From positions 2,670,001-2,734,000 of the forward strand of contig JABXYP010000001.1 in NCBI GenBank assembly GCA_024701455.1: a DNA stretch of 64,000 nt. Reading direction: 5' to 3'. Shown here one piece after another: positions 18,265-27,741 of the stretch (within the stretch, counting starts at the first letter, position 1; the number at the start of each line of letters is the position of its first letter). The stretch comes from Bacillus sp. A301a_S52. Its GTDB lineage: Bacteria > Bacillota > Bacilli > Bacillales > Salisediminibacteriaceae. Position numbers and translations under genes: made by a program. The notes below the pieces were generated by a model, which did not search any database, was not told the origin of the DNA, and saw nothing but the letters and a program-made list of their open reading frames with translations.

Positions 18265-18360
18265 GTAAAGGTGTCGACTCTATATCCCCTCAAGTCTTAA
18301 CACCAGTTCAAAGGGCCGGAGCATATCAAGCTCCTTTCCGCCTAACACCTCACCTATTAA
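18265..18360 (-). promoter_or_regulatory. Structured leader upstream of thiT, TPP-riboswitch-like but non-canonical
   Basis: Minus-strand RNA can fold as a three-way junction: closing helix ACACCT/AGGTGT (18345-18350 with 18269-18274), hairpin GGAGC/GCTCC (18318-18322 with 18330-18334), and stem CCCT/AGGG (18287-18290 with 18312-18315) whose 5' strand reads CCCTTTGAAC as in the P4 arm of TPP riboswitches. A second ACACC (18300-18304) could pair with the same AGGTGT strand, allowing a switch. The TPP core motifs CTGAGA and ACCTGATC are missing. Position before thiT and the terminator make a regulatory role likely; the ligand is unproven. Confidence 0.5.
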
Positions 18361-18378
18361 CATGTATTTTTGTATGGT

Positions 18379-19032
18379 TTAAAAAGAAGCTCTCATTCTC
18401 TCAATAGCTTCTTTTCTATTTGATTGACCGTACACCGCCGAACCTGCTACTAAAACATTAGCTCCAGCTTCAATACAAAGTGATGCCGTTTTTTCATTGA
18501 CACCGCCATCTACTTCAATCTCTGTACTTTGACCGCTATCATCAACCCATTGACGAACTTGCTTAATTTTTGGTAAAACACTATGAATAAAAGACTGCCC
18601 ACCAAATCCTGGATTGACGGTCATTAGCAGGACAAGATCCAAATCTGCTAGCATACCTTCAATAAGGCTTACAGGTGTAGCTGGATTTAATACGACTCCT
18701 GCCTTAACACCACTGTCTTTAATCATATGTATCGTTCGATGAAGGTGGGGGCACGCTTCAGCATGGACACTTATAATATCAGCACCGGCTTGTACGAATT
18801 GAGGAATATAGTTATCCGGATTGTCAATCATCAAATGAACATCTAGTGGCAAACTCGTTATAGGTCTGATAGCTTGAACAATAAGTGGACCTATCGTAAT
18901 ATTTGGAACGAAATGTCCGTCCATGACATCTACATGTATATAGTCAGCTCCTCCTGCTTCTACCTCTTTTATTTCGTCACCTAACTTTGCAAAGTCTGCT
19001 GATAATATGGAAGGCGCTATTTTTATCATCAT
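18379..19032 (-). CDS. rpe: Ribulose-phosphate 3-epimerase
   Basis: Interconverts ribulose 5-phosphate and xylulose 5-phosphate in the pentose phosphate pathway. 217 residues, TIM barrel; [36 protein letters not shown] and [14 protein letters not shown] are diagnostic, and the metal/catalytic His and Asp residues are in HVDVMDG, and DVHLM. Two ATGs in tandem (19032, 19029) share one GGAGG site. The first overlaps the rsgA stop by one base, so translation is probably coupled. Confidence 0.97.
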   Translation of the reverse strand: MMIKIAPSILSADFAKLGDEIKEVEAGGADYIHVDVMDGHFVPNITIGPLIVQAIRPITSLPLDVHLMIDNPDNYIPQFVQAGADIISVHAEACPHLHRTIHMIKDSGVKAGVVLNPATPVSLIEGMLADLDLVLLMTVNPGFGGQSFIHSVLPKIKQVRQWVDDSGQSTEIEVDGGVNEKTASLCIEAGANVLVAGSAVYGQSNRKEAIERMRASF

Positions 19033-19916
19033 TAATACCTCCGTTTTTGACTAGATATTTCGTCAATAAATTGTAAATAATGTTCATAACGGTGAGCCGC
19101 GATTTCCCCTTCGTCATACGCTTGTTTGACAGCACAGGAAGGTTCATTAACATGCAAACAGCCTCTAAATTTGCAATCATTTATACGACTGATCATTTCA
19201 GGAAAATAGTGAGATAATTCTTCGACTTCAATACCTTCAAAATCTAGCGAACTAAAACCTGGTGTATCTGCTACATAGCCTCCTTCATTTAATGAAATTA
19301 GCTCTACATGACGTGTGGTATGTTTGCCTCTTCCAAGACTTTTTGAGATTTCATTCGTTTCAATATTTAATCCTGGTTTAAGTGCATTTAATAACGAGGA
19401 CTTCCCAACACCTGATTGCCCGGAGAAAACGGACACTTTGTTTTGTAAATAAGGCTTTAATTTCTCTAGTGTCTCTTCGATGTAGACCGATGTTTTTACA
19501 ACCTCATAGCCGATCGTCTGATAAATATGAGTATAGTCAGCTATGTCCCCCTTTTCTACTTCAGAGAGAAGATCAATTTTAGACAGACAAATAATAGGTT
19601 TAACGTCATTCGCTTCAACATGCACGAGAAATCGATCAAGAAGCACTGGGTTAAATGTAGGTTGGGTGACAGAAAAAACAAGAATCGCTTGTTCAACGTT
19701 AGAAATCGGCGGTCTGACGAGCTCATTTTTTCGATCGGCTATCTCTAAAACATACCCATCTGTGGGATTAGATGATTCAAATGTCACCCAGTCACCTACA
19801 AGAGGAGAGATCTTTCGTTTGCGAAAATTACCTCTACCCCTGCATTGAAACACTCCATCCTCATTTTCTACATAATAAAAACCACTTAAAGCTTTCGTAA
19901 TTCTTCCAACGGCCAT
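19032..19916 (-). CDS. rsgA: Small ribosomal subunit biogenesis GTPase RsgA
   Basis: Circularly permuted GTPase that assists late 30S maturation. 294 residues: N-terminal OB fold (1-65), G domain with G4-like SKID, then G1 [14 protein letters not shown] and G3 DTPGF, and C-terminal zinc motif [16 protein letters not shown]. The in-frame GTG at 19931 precedes the AAGGAGG site, so ATG 19916 ([17 protein letters not shown]) is the start. Located between prkC and rpe, as in B. subtilis. Confidence 0.96.
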   Translation of the reverse strand: MAVGRITKALSGFYYVENEDGVFQCRGRGNFRKRKISPLVGDWVTFESSNPTDGYVLEIADRKNELVRPPISNVEQAILVFSVTQPTFNPVLLDRFLVHVEANDVKPIICLSKIDLLSEVEKGDIADYTHIYQTIGYEVVKTSVYIEETLEKLKPYLQNKVSVFSGQSGVGKSSLLNALKPGLNIETNEISKSLGRGKHTTRHVELISLNEGGYVADTPGFSSLDFEGIEVEELSHYFPEMISRINDCKFRGCLHVNEPSCAVKQAYDEGEIAAHRYEHYLQFIDEISSQKRRY

Positions 19917-19962
19917 GCCATCCTCCTTCACTCTTTTTTAAAGGGTAATAGCCCGCTTCACG

Positions 19963-21975
19963 CTACTGATATTGCTTTAATTCTTCGTACGTATATTCAT
20001 ACGGCGACTGAGAAAATTCTTCGCCTTCTACGTAAAGAATAATATAGCCAGATTCTCCAGGGGCGACAGTCATCGGAATCTCAAATGTTTCATCTGCGGA
20101 AATGTCTTCATCAACAATTTGCTCAGGTGTTCGATGATCCATATCTGTCACAGCAATACGTATATGGTAAGATGAATCATTATTATTCTCAGGTACTTCC
20201 ACTCGAAACGGAACTGATGCAGAGATAGGCTCTTCCTCTTCTTCTGGTTCTGGCCCCCGGGAATATACGACAGAAACGGTGGTTCTCTCACGTATTTCAG
20301 TCCCTCTTGAAGGAGATTGAGAAATAACGCGACCTTCTTCCACAGAGGAATGATAATCTTCACCTTCTTCTATTGTAATCAGATCATGTCCTGCAAACAT
20401 ATCATTGACTTCTTCACGTGTCATATTATACAAATTACTCATAACATACGTAGGCCGCTCACTCACTGTTAAATAAACAACCGTCTCCCGAGGTATCACC
20501 GTTTCCCCAGGAGATGGGTCTTGTTCAATAACAGTGTCATCACTATAATCAGATGTTTCCTCGAATTGCACATTAATATCTGAAAAGTTTTCAAGTAATT
20601 CTTCCGCCTGAGAACGCGATTGTCCAATAAGATCGTCCATTTCTATCGGCTCATCACCTTCACTTACAACAACGGTCACAGTTGTTCCAACTTTAACAAG
20701 CTGACCTCCTCCAGGACGATGAGAAATGACATGCCCTTCCTCCATGTCTTCATCAAACCTAAGCTCCTGCTCAACTTCTAATTCTAAGTCCGTTAACACC
20801 TCATGTGCCTCCTCGTAAGGCAAACCAATAAGGTCTTCTGGAATTTCTACTTCATCGACATGAAGCCAGCTAGGAATAAAATAAAGAGCAACCAAAATAA
20901 GACCTATAACAAATAGCACACCTAATATTGCTAATTTAATCCAAAACTTGAAACCTTTTTTCTTTTTATTAGTCTTTGCCTTATCCAAAGGGGCTTTTTG
21001 TTTATCTTTTTTAAATGCAGTCGTTTCTTGTTCTCCAGGTGCATGCATTTTCGTTTCATCAAAATGATCTGATTCTTGAATGCTAGGTAAAGGAATGGCT
21101 TTAGTCATGTCGTCATCAGGTTCATCAATATATCGTGGTGCTTCATATTGACGTTCTGGGTCTAAAACAGTCGTCAAATCCCTCAGCATCTCATCTGTGG
21201 TACTAAATCTTTTTAACGGATCTTTTGCAGTTGCTTTCATTATAAAATTCTCCACACTTTGTGGAATTGAAGGATCTTTTTCCTTTAAGAGAGGAAGGGG
21301 ATCCTGTAAATGCTTAATTGCTACTGCTACAGCTGTGTCACCTGTAAAAGGCACTTCACCAGAGAGCATTTCATAAGCTAGTACACCGAGCGAATATAAA
21401 TCAGATTTATACGTTACTTGTCCCCCACGCGCTTGTTCTGGCGATAAATAATGCACCGATCCTAGTACGGAATTTGTGTGTGTAATCGTTGCTTCACTAA
21501 TAGCACGGGCAATACCAAAGTCCGTTACTTTTGCAGTACCGTCTTCATCAATTAAGATATTATGTGGTTTAATATCTCTATGGACAATATGATTTTGGTG
21601 AGCGTTTTTCACAGCGGAAATGATTTGTTGTAAAATTCCTATCGTTTCATCAACACTTACCTTACCTTTTTGAGTTATATAATCTTTTAGAGTTTGGCCT
21701 TTTACATATTCCATGACTATATAGTAAAGGTCTTCTTCCTCACCTACGTCAAAAATGCTGACGATATTCGGATGAGACAAACTTGTAGCAGACTGTGCCT
21801 CACGTCTAAATCGGCGAATAAATTCATCATCTTTAGAAAATTGCTCTTTAAGCATTTTTACGGCAACAGAACGGTCTAATATTAAGTCTTTTGCCAAATA
21901 TACATCTGCCATACCACCCCCACCGATTGGTCGGATGATTTCATAGCGGTCATTAATTCTCCTATTTTCCTTCAT
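19963..21975 (-). CDS. prkC: Serine/threonine protein kinase PrkC with PASTA repeats
   Basis: Membrane sensor kinase that responds to peptidoglycan fragments and is needed for germination signalling and growth-phase control in Bacillus. 670 residues: cytoplasmic kinase domain (1-270; glycine loop GGGGMADVY, Lys40, HRDIKPHN at 132-139, DFG 152-154), one membrane segment (about 344-367), then three extracellular PASTA repeats (about 376-439, 445-507, 510-573) and an extra C-terminal domain (about 580-670), probably of beta-sandwich type. The ATG overlaps the prpC stop by four bases (ATGA). Confidence 0.96.
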   Translation of the reverse strand: MKENRRINDRYEIIRPIGGGGMADVYLAKDLILDRSVAVKMLKEQFSKDDEFIRRFRREAQSATSLSHPNIVSIFDVGEEEDLYYIVMEYVKGQTLKDYITQKGKVSVDETIGILQQIISAVKNAHQNHIVHRDIKPHNILIDEDGTAKVTDFGIARAISEATITHTNSVLGSVHYLSPEQARGGQVTYKSDLYSLGVLAYEMLSGEVPFTGDTAVAVAIKHLQDPLPLLKEKDPSIPQSVENFIMKATAKDPLKRFSTTDEMLRDLTTVLDPERQYEAPRYIDEPDDDMTKAIPLPSIQESDHFDETKMHAPGEQETTAFKKDKQKAPLDKAKTNKKKKGFKFWIKLAILGVLFVIGLILVALYFIPSWLHVDEVEIPEDLIGLPYEEAHEVLTDLELEVEQELRFDEDMEEGHVISHRPGGGQLVKVGTTVTVVVSEGDEPIEMDDLIGQSRSQAEELLENFSDINVQFEETSDYSDDTVIEQDPSPGETVIPRETVVYLTVSERPTYVMSNLYNMTREEVNDMFAGHDLITIEEGEDYHSSVEEGRVISQSPSRGTEIRERTTVSVVYSRGPEPEEEEEPISASVPFRVEVPENNNDSSYHIRIAVTDMDHRTPEQIVDEDISADETFEIPMTVAPGESGYIILYVEGEEFSQSPYEYTYEELKQYQ

Positions 21976-22724
21976 GAAATGGTCACATCCTTCTCATTAT
22001 GACGAACTAATGAGATGGAAATATTATCCTCTCCACCAGAATCATTGGCATCGGTAATTAAATTATCACAAATTGTTGATAAGTCGGTCTCTTGAGATAA
22101 ATGCGCCATTATATCGTTATCAGTCAGCATATTTGTTAATCCATCTGTACAGAGAAGGAGCAAAGAAGTATCTTTCCAGCTTACCGTTGCCACGTCAACT
22201 TCTATTGTTTTATCTGTACCTAAAGCCCGCATAAGGACATTTTTTCTCGGATGGTGATCCGCCTCTTCTTGACTCAATTGTCCAGACCTTACTAGTTCAC
22301 CTACAAGCGAATGGTCTTCGGTCATTTGTTTTAAAAGGTTATCTTCAAAAATATAGACCCGTGAATCCCCTACATTGGAAAACGTTACAAACTCGTTCGA
22401 GCATACTACTGCTACTAAGGTTGTCCCCATCCCTTCACATTTAGGGTTATCAAGGGCATGCATATAAATTGTTTCGTTCACTTTACTAACAGTCTCTTGT
22501 AACCACTTTTCAGCATGAACCGGGGATAAAAATTCAGTCATTTGCTCCCAATGAGCCAGCATACTATCACGTGCCATTTGGCTTGCTACATCACCGGCCT
22601 GATGGCCTCCCATACCATCGGCAACAATTGCCAATAGCTGTCCGAAATTATTCTCTTTCACTGCGCCACTATCTTCGTTATGAGGCCTAAGTTTACCAGT
22701 GTCGGTGCGAAAAATACCTTCCAT
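21972..22724 (-). CDS. prpC: PP2C-type serine/threonine phosphatase PrpC
   Basis: Manganese-dependent phosphatase that reverses PrkC phosphorylation. 250 residues with the PP2C motifs TDTGKLRPHNEDS, VADGMGGHQAGDVAS, SNVGDSRVY and LCTDGLTNML; the aspartates bind two metal ions. Directly upstream of prkC and overlapping it by four bases, so kinase and phosphatase are made together. ATG after GAGGGGAT. Confidence 0.96.
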   Translation of the reverse strand: MEGIFRTDTGKLRPHNEDSGAVKENNFGQLLAIVADGMGGHQAGDVASQMARDSMLAHWEQMTEFLSPVHAEKWLQETVSKVNETIYMHALDNPKCEGMGTTLVAVVCSNEFVTFSNVGDSRVYIFEDNLLKQMTEDHSLVGELVRSGQLSQEEADHHPRKNVLMRALGTDKTIEVDVATVSWKDTSLLLLCTDGLTNMLTDNDIMAHLSQETDLSTICDNLITDANDSGGEDNISISLVRHNEKDVTIS

Positions 22725-22813
22725 ATCTATCCCCTCGTTTCTTCTCTTAACTATCTACCACTATAGACAAAATTAGCACATAATAAAAGCCAGCACAAAG
22801 AATTGACGCTTAA

Positions 22814-24178
22814 CTATTTCTTTATAAGTGATGAAATGAAAAAGCCATCTGTACCGAACTCACCTGGAAATAGTTGCAACATACCTGTTAACTGTTCTTT
22901 ATGATCTCTAATTACTTTGGGGAGTCGTTCAGAAAAAGTATCGTCAAATTCAGCATCGGGATGACGCTTAACGAAGCGTTCGATCACACCTTCGTTTTCT
23001 TCTTGGTCAATTGTACAGGTACTATAGACGAGACGACCATTTTTCTTAAGTAAAGGCCATACTTTTTCCAGAATTTCTCCTTGAATCATAGCTAAACGAC
23101 TTACGTCAGCAGACTGCTTTGCCCACTTCAAGTCCGGCTTACGTTGAATAACACCTAAACCAGAACACGGAGCGTCAACCAGTATTTTATCAAATTGATT
23201 ATTTGAAAAGCGCTCTTTAAGCTCCCTTGCATCTGAAACAACACCTTGAATAGCTTTTAACTGTAAACGATCTTTTTGCTGTTCAATTAATTTTACTTTA
23301 TGAGCATGGATGTCTACACTTATGACTTCTCCACTATCATTCATCAACTCTGCCAAATGAGTGGATTTACCACCAGGAGCAGCACAAGCATCAAGAACAC
23401 GTTCAGTTGGGTTGGGAGCAAGTATGTTTGCAACGAGCATTGATCCCTCATCCTGTATCGTTACTAGTCCTTGTTTAAAGACGGATGTTTTAACAACAGA
23501 GCCCTTTTTAATGCGCAAGCTTTCTGAAATAATCTCGCTTTCTTCTATTTCTAAACCCTCTTCTTTTAATAATGCTATAACCTCTTGTTTTGAAATTCGC
23601 ACTTTATTCACCCGTACGGATTGCACTGGAGTGGCGAGGTTTGCAGTAGCAATTTGATGTGCTTTATCCTTGCCATATTGCTCTATCCATCGTTTTAACA
23701 ACCACTCTGGATGACTTGTTTCCACTGCCATCCTTTCCACTTCATCATCAATAAGATGATAATCAGGCAACTCCCCACGTAGCATCGATCTAAGTATACC
23801 GTTCACCATGCCAGATATCCCTTTGTGCCCTCGGCTTTTCGCTATTTCCACAGCTTCATTTATGGCCGCATGGTCAGGAATGCGATCTAAAAATACAAGT
23901 TGGTAAACAGTCATTCGCAAAAGAACGAGCACCCACTTATCAAACTTGACTAGTGGTTTCTTTGAAAAAGCCTGTAAATAATAATCGAGTCGTTTCTGAT
24001 ACTGAATGGTTCCGTAAACTAATTCGGTTAATAAAGGAACATCGATTGCTGATACAGTCATCTTTTTAATTGTATCATTGATAAGTAGGTTACTGTATGC
24101 TTGGTTTTTTTCAATTTTTAATAATATGTCAACTGCAGCCTGCCGAACATTCCCGCGTTTCTTCTGGTTTGTCATCAC
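22814..24178 (-). CDS. rsmB: 16S rRNA (cytosine-967-C5) methyltransferase RsmB
   Basis: 454 residues: an N-terminal NusB-like RNA-binding domain (about 1-140) and a C-terminal SAM-dependent methyltransferase. The SAM loop is LDACAAPGGKSTHLAE; the two catalytic cysteines are in APCSGLGVIQR and YSTCTI. Start GTG 24178 or ATG 24175, both served by the AGGAG at the end of fmt, one base away. Part of the priA-fmt-rsmB-prpC-prkC-rsgA-rpe run conserved in Bacillus. Confidence 0.96.
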   Translation of the reverse strand: MMTNQKKRGNVRQAAVDILLKIEKNQAYSNLLINDTIKKMTVSAIDVPLLTELVYGTIQYQKRLDYYLQAFSKKPLVKFDKWVLVLLRMTVYQLVFLDRIPDHAAINEAVEIAKSRGHKGISGMVNGILRSMLRGELPDYHLIDDEVERMAVETSHPEWLLKRWIEQYGKDKAHQIATANLATPVQSVRVNKVRISKQEVIALLKEEGLEIEESEIISESLRIKKGSVVKTSVFKQGLVTIQDEGSMLVANILAPNPTERVLDACAAPGGKSTHLAELMNDSGEVISVDIHAHKVKLIEQQKDRLQLKAIQGVVSDARELKERFSNNQFDKILVDAPCSGLGVIQRKPDLKWAKQSADVSRLAMIQGEILEKVWPLLKKNGRLVYSTCTIDQEENEGVIERFVKRHPDAEFDDTFSERLPKVIRDHKEQLTGMLQLFPGEFGTDGFFISSLIKK

Positions 24179-24179
24179 A

Positions 24180-25115
24180 CTAATCTCCTAACACCATACC
24201 GCATTCCCAGTGAGCTCCAGCTCCTCTTAAAAATGTGGTTATATCCATTGTTTTTTTACCAGCTGGCTGAACTTTTCTGAGTGATAAAACGGTATTATCT
24301 CCACATGCTACCTTAATGTCTTCATGTGTTTTTTCAACGATTGTACCAGGCCTTTGATCCGTTCCATCAGCTGACACGCTTGTTTCCCAAATTTTAAGCC
24401 TATTTCCTGCCGCTTGCGTGTAGGCTACCGGCCATGGATTTAAACCTCTCACTTGATTAAACACAGATCTTGCTGGTTTGTTCCAGTTAATCATCTCTTG
24501 TTCCTTTTTAATATTAGGAGCAAACGTCGCCTTCTCTGCTTCTTGTGGTATGGCTGTAATATTCCCTTTCTCAAGCTGAGGTAAAGTCTCTCGTAGCAAC
24601 TCAGCACCTAAAATACTAAGTTTGTCATGCATCGTACCAGTCGTATCCGTTTCTTCAATTGGAATAGCTCGACTTACAATCATATCACCTGCATCCAGTT
24701 TCTCAACCATATACATGATAGTCACACCCGTTTCCTTCTCTCCATCAATGATGGCTTGGTGAATAGGGGCCCCTCCTCGATATTTAGGAAGTAATGATGC
24801 ATGGACATTCACACAGCCTTTCGGTGGAACATCCAGTAATTCCTTCGGCAGAATCTGTCCGAAAGCTGCCGTGATAATAATATCAGGAGCGATTTCTTTG
24901 ACTTTTTCCCATTCCACTTTTATTTTTTCAGGTTGGAAAACAGGGATCTTTAATTCTTGTGCAGCTTGTTTTACTGGGGGTGGTGTCAGTATCTGCTTAC
25001 GTCCCTTTGGACGATCTGGCTGAGTGACCACTAGTTTGACGTCATACCCTTCTCTAACAATGCCTTCTAATACAGGTACAGCAAAATCTGGTGTCCCCAT
25101 AAATACAATTTTCAT
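24180..25115 (-). CDS. fmt: Methionyl-tRNA formyltransferase
   Basis: Formylates initiator Met-tRNA. 311 residues: MKIVFMGTPDFAVPVLEG start, catalytic HASLLPKYRGGAPI (Asn/His/Asp site with NVHASLLPKYRG), and a C-terminal OB-fold that binds tRNA. Normally preceded by def (peptide deformylase), which is not found in the 190 bases between priA and fmt here. Confidence 0.97.
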   Translation of the reverse strand: MKIVFMGTPDFAVPVLEGIVREGYDVKLVVTQPDRPKGRKQILTPPPVKQAAQELKIPVFQPEKIKVEWEKVKEIAPDIIITAAFGQILPKELLDVPPKGCVNVHASLLPKYRGGAPIHQAIIDGEKETGVTIMYMVEKLDAGDMIVSRAIPIEETDTTGTMHDKLSILGAELLRETLPQLEKGNITAIPQEAEKATFAPNIKKEQEMINWNKPARSVFNQVRGLNPWPVAYTQAAGNRLKIWETSVSADGTDQRPGTIVEKTHEDIKVACGDNTVLSLRKVQPAGKKTMDITTFLRGAGAHWECGMVLGD

Positions 25116-25305
25116 TATCGCTTCTCTCCTTAACTATCGTTTATAAGACGAGGATAAAATTTTTAAACGACATCCAATCTGACTTTCCAAAACTTTTAAG
25201 GGTTATAAGCAAGTCTCCCATATCTATTATGTCGTAACTTATGACTCCTCGATAATGATCTATCCACACAGATGGTGGTTGCTTTTAACCAGCTCACTTT
25301 GAACG

Positions 25306-27741
25306 TTATAACATCATATAAGGGTTCGTATCAATTGTAATGGACAAACTCGTTCGCGCAATCTCTCCTTGGTAAGTTTTCATGACTTCTTGTAAAACAC
25401 GTGTTAATTTTGGCTCAACTTTATACTTTACCATACATTGGTAACGGTATCTATCTTTGATACGGGGAATCGCTGAAGCAACTGGCCCGTATACTGACGT
25501 ACTCTCCGAGAGTTCACGTTTTAAAAATGATGTGATTTTTTCTGTAATAACGACAACCTTATCTAAACGTTCTTCACTTACATGTATAAGAACGAGATAG
25601 TAATAAGGCGGATAACCACCTTGCTTTCGAACGACCATTTCTTTTTCAAAAAAGGATAAATAGTCGTGCTGCTTAACATCAAGAATACTATAATGGTCAG
25701 GTGTATATGTCTGGACCATCACCTCTCCTTTTTTCTCATGCCGGCCTGCTCGTCCACTTACTTGAGTCAGAAGTTGAAACGTTCGTTCAGCCGATCGAAA
25801 ATCCGGAAGGTGAAGCATAGAATCTGCCGCAAGTACACCTACAAGCGTAATGTTAGGGAAATCTAGCCCTTTTGCAATCATTTGTGTCCCGAGAAGAATA
25901 TCTGCATTCCCTTCACCAAAGGTCGTTAATAACTTCTCATGAGCTCCTTTTCTTCTCGTCGTATCAACATCCATTCTTACGACACGACAATCAGGGAAAA
26001 CCTTCATAAGCTCTTCTTCAACTTTCTGTGTACCTGTCCCGAAAAATCGAATAGAATCACTGGAACATTCAGGGCATACTCCTGGAATGGTTTCAGAATG
26101 CCCACAGTAATGGCATTGAATGGATTGACTAGTTCGATGATACGTAAGGGAGATATCACAATGGGGACATTGTGATACATAACCGCAATCCCTACACATA
26201 ACGAATGTGGCATACCCTCTTCTATTTAAAAAGAGCACGATTTGCTCATTTCTCGAAAGTCTATTTTGAATTCCCTCAAGAAGTTGATTAGAAAACATAG
26301 ATCGATTACCATTGCGCAATTCTTCTCTCATATCGATTAATGTTACTTCTGGCATTTGCACACTATTCACTCGATGCTCCATGGAAATTAACTGATAAAC
26401 ACCTTTCTTCGCACGTGCATAACTCTCTAAAGACGGTGTTGCACTGCCTAAAATAACAGGACATTGATAGAATTCGCCACGCTTTATTGCTACCTGTCTA
26501 GCATGATACCTTGGCGTTTCTTCTTGTTTATAACTCGTCTCATGCTCTTCATCAATGATGATTATACCGAGATTTTCAAAAGGAGCAAAAATCGCTGAAC
26601 GCGCCCCGACAGCCACGTCTACTTTTCCTTCTCGGATTTTCAACCACTCATCGTACTTTTCCCCTTTAGAGAGTGCGCTGTGTAATACAGCAACTCGTGA
26701 ACCAAACCTTTCTTTGAATCGTGTCACCATTTGGGGTGTTAATGAAATTTCCGGGACGAGAACAATTGCCTCTTTTCCTTGTTTAAGAACACGATCTATT
26801 GCTTGTAAATAGACTTCTGTCTTCCCGCTCCCTGTGACCCCTCTAAGTAAAAAAGTTGCGTGTTTACCTGCCTTAATAGTTTCACCAATAGGCATAAGAA
26901 CTGTTTCTTGCTCTAGGGTTAATGGAAGGGGGTTACTGCGCACAAAATCGCGATCTGCATAAGGATCACGAGAAATGACGGCATCCTTTTTAATCAAGAG
27001 CTGTTTTTTAACTAGTTGTAAGATCGTCTGACGTGTTACATTCGTTTTTGTAGCTAGTTCACCTACAGAGAGCCATTCCCCTTCAGTCATAAACTCATTT
27101 AAGTATTCCAGTACTTGCCTCTGCTTAGAGGCATTTGCTGACAAGTGATCAATCGCTGTTTGCAGCTCTTCTTTATTGACAGCTAATTTTATGACGGCTT
27201 GAGTTTTTTTTGTTTCGTTTGTTTTTACACGATTTGTCACGAGGACAATGTCTTGTTTAACGGCTGACATCATTAGTTTTTTTTCATGTTCAGATGCCGA
27301 TTTCCGCCAATCTTCCCAACTTTCAATCACGTTACTATTTATAAAATATGGTTGCAGACTAGTCGGGAGCTCACTTTTACGTTCCTGTGAAAGTGTCAAT
27401 GTTTTATGGTATTTAGCCCGCATAGCAGCGGGAAGCATCGATTTCAAGACAGAAATATGAAAAGAAAGGGTCTCGTCTTTTAACCAATTAGCTAAAATCA
27501 GCAATTCTTCCGTTAACGGGGGTTTCAAATCAATTAAGTCATACAGTGGTTTTAATTTCGTTGCATCGTAATCGCTTGTAAGGTCAAGTGAAACAACAAA
27601 TCCTTGTACTTTTCTCGGGCCAAACGAGACAGTTACCCTAGCTCCTGGCAAAATAGTTTCTTGAAATTCTATTGGAACTATATAATCGAATGTACGATCC
27701 GTTTGATTAACTGCCACATCAACAATTACTTTTGCAATCAT
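25306..27741 (-). CDS. priA: Primosomal protein N' (helicase PriA)
   Basis: DNA helicase that restarts collapsed replication forks. 811 residues: N-terminal 3'-DNA-binding domain, Walker A GVTGSGKTE and DEEH helicase box, and zinc-binding cysteines in CRDCGYVSQCPHC and CHYCGHSETIPGVCPEC. The ATG overlaps the coaBC stop by four bases (ATGA). In the usual Bacillus order coaBC-priA-def-fmt. Confidence 0.97.
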   Translation of the reverse strand: MIAKVIVDVAVNQTDRTFDYIVPIEFQETILPGARVTVSFGPRKVQGFVVSLDLTSDYDATKLKPLYDLIDLKPPLTEELLILANWLKDETLSFHISVLKSMLPAAMRAKYHKTLTLSQERKSELPTSLQPYFINSNVIESWEDWRKSASEHEKKLMMSAVKQDIVLVTNRVKTNETKKTQAVIKLAVNKEELQTAIDHLSANASKQRQVLEYLNEFMTEGEWLSVGELATKTNVTRQTILQLVKKQLLIKKDAVISRDPYADRDFVRSNPLPLTLEQETVLMPIGETIKAGKHATFLLRGVTGSGKTEVYLQAIDRVLKQGKEAIVLVPEISLTPQMVTRFKERFGSRVAVLHSALSKGEKYDEWLKIREGKVDVAVGARSAIFAPFENLGIIIIDEEHETSYKQEETPRYHARQVAIKRGEFYQCPVILGSATPSLESYARAKKGVYQLISMEHRVNSVQMPEVTLIDMREELRNGNRSMFSNQLLEGIQNRLSRNEQIVLFLNRRGYATFVMCRDCGYVSQCPHCDISLTYHRTSQSIQCHYCGHSETIPGVCPECSSDSIRFFGTGTQKVEEELMKVFPDCRVVRMDVDTTRRKGAHEKLLTTFGEGNADILLGTQMIAKGLDFPNITLVGVLAADSMLHLPDFRSAERTFQLLTQVSGRAGRHEKKGEVMVQTYTPDHYSILDVKQHDYLSFFEKEMVVRKQGGYPPYYYLVLIHVSEERLDKVVVITEKITSFLKRELSESTSVYGPVASAIPRIKDRYRYQCMVKYKVEPKLTRVLQEVMKTYQGEIARTSLSITIDTNPYMML

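Noticed and set aside
18265..18360. Canonical TPP riboswitch
   Set aside because: CTGAGA and ACCTGATC core motifs are absent on the minus strand; only the fold and CCCTTTGAAC are shared, so kept only as a TPP-like leader.
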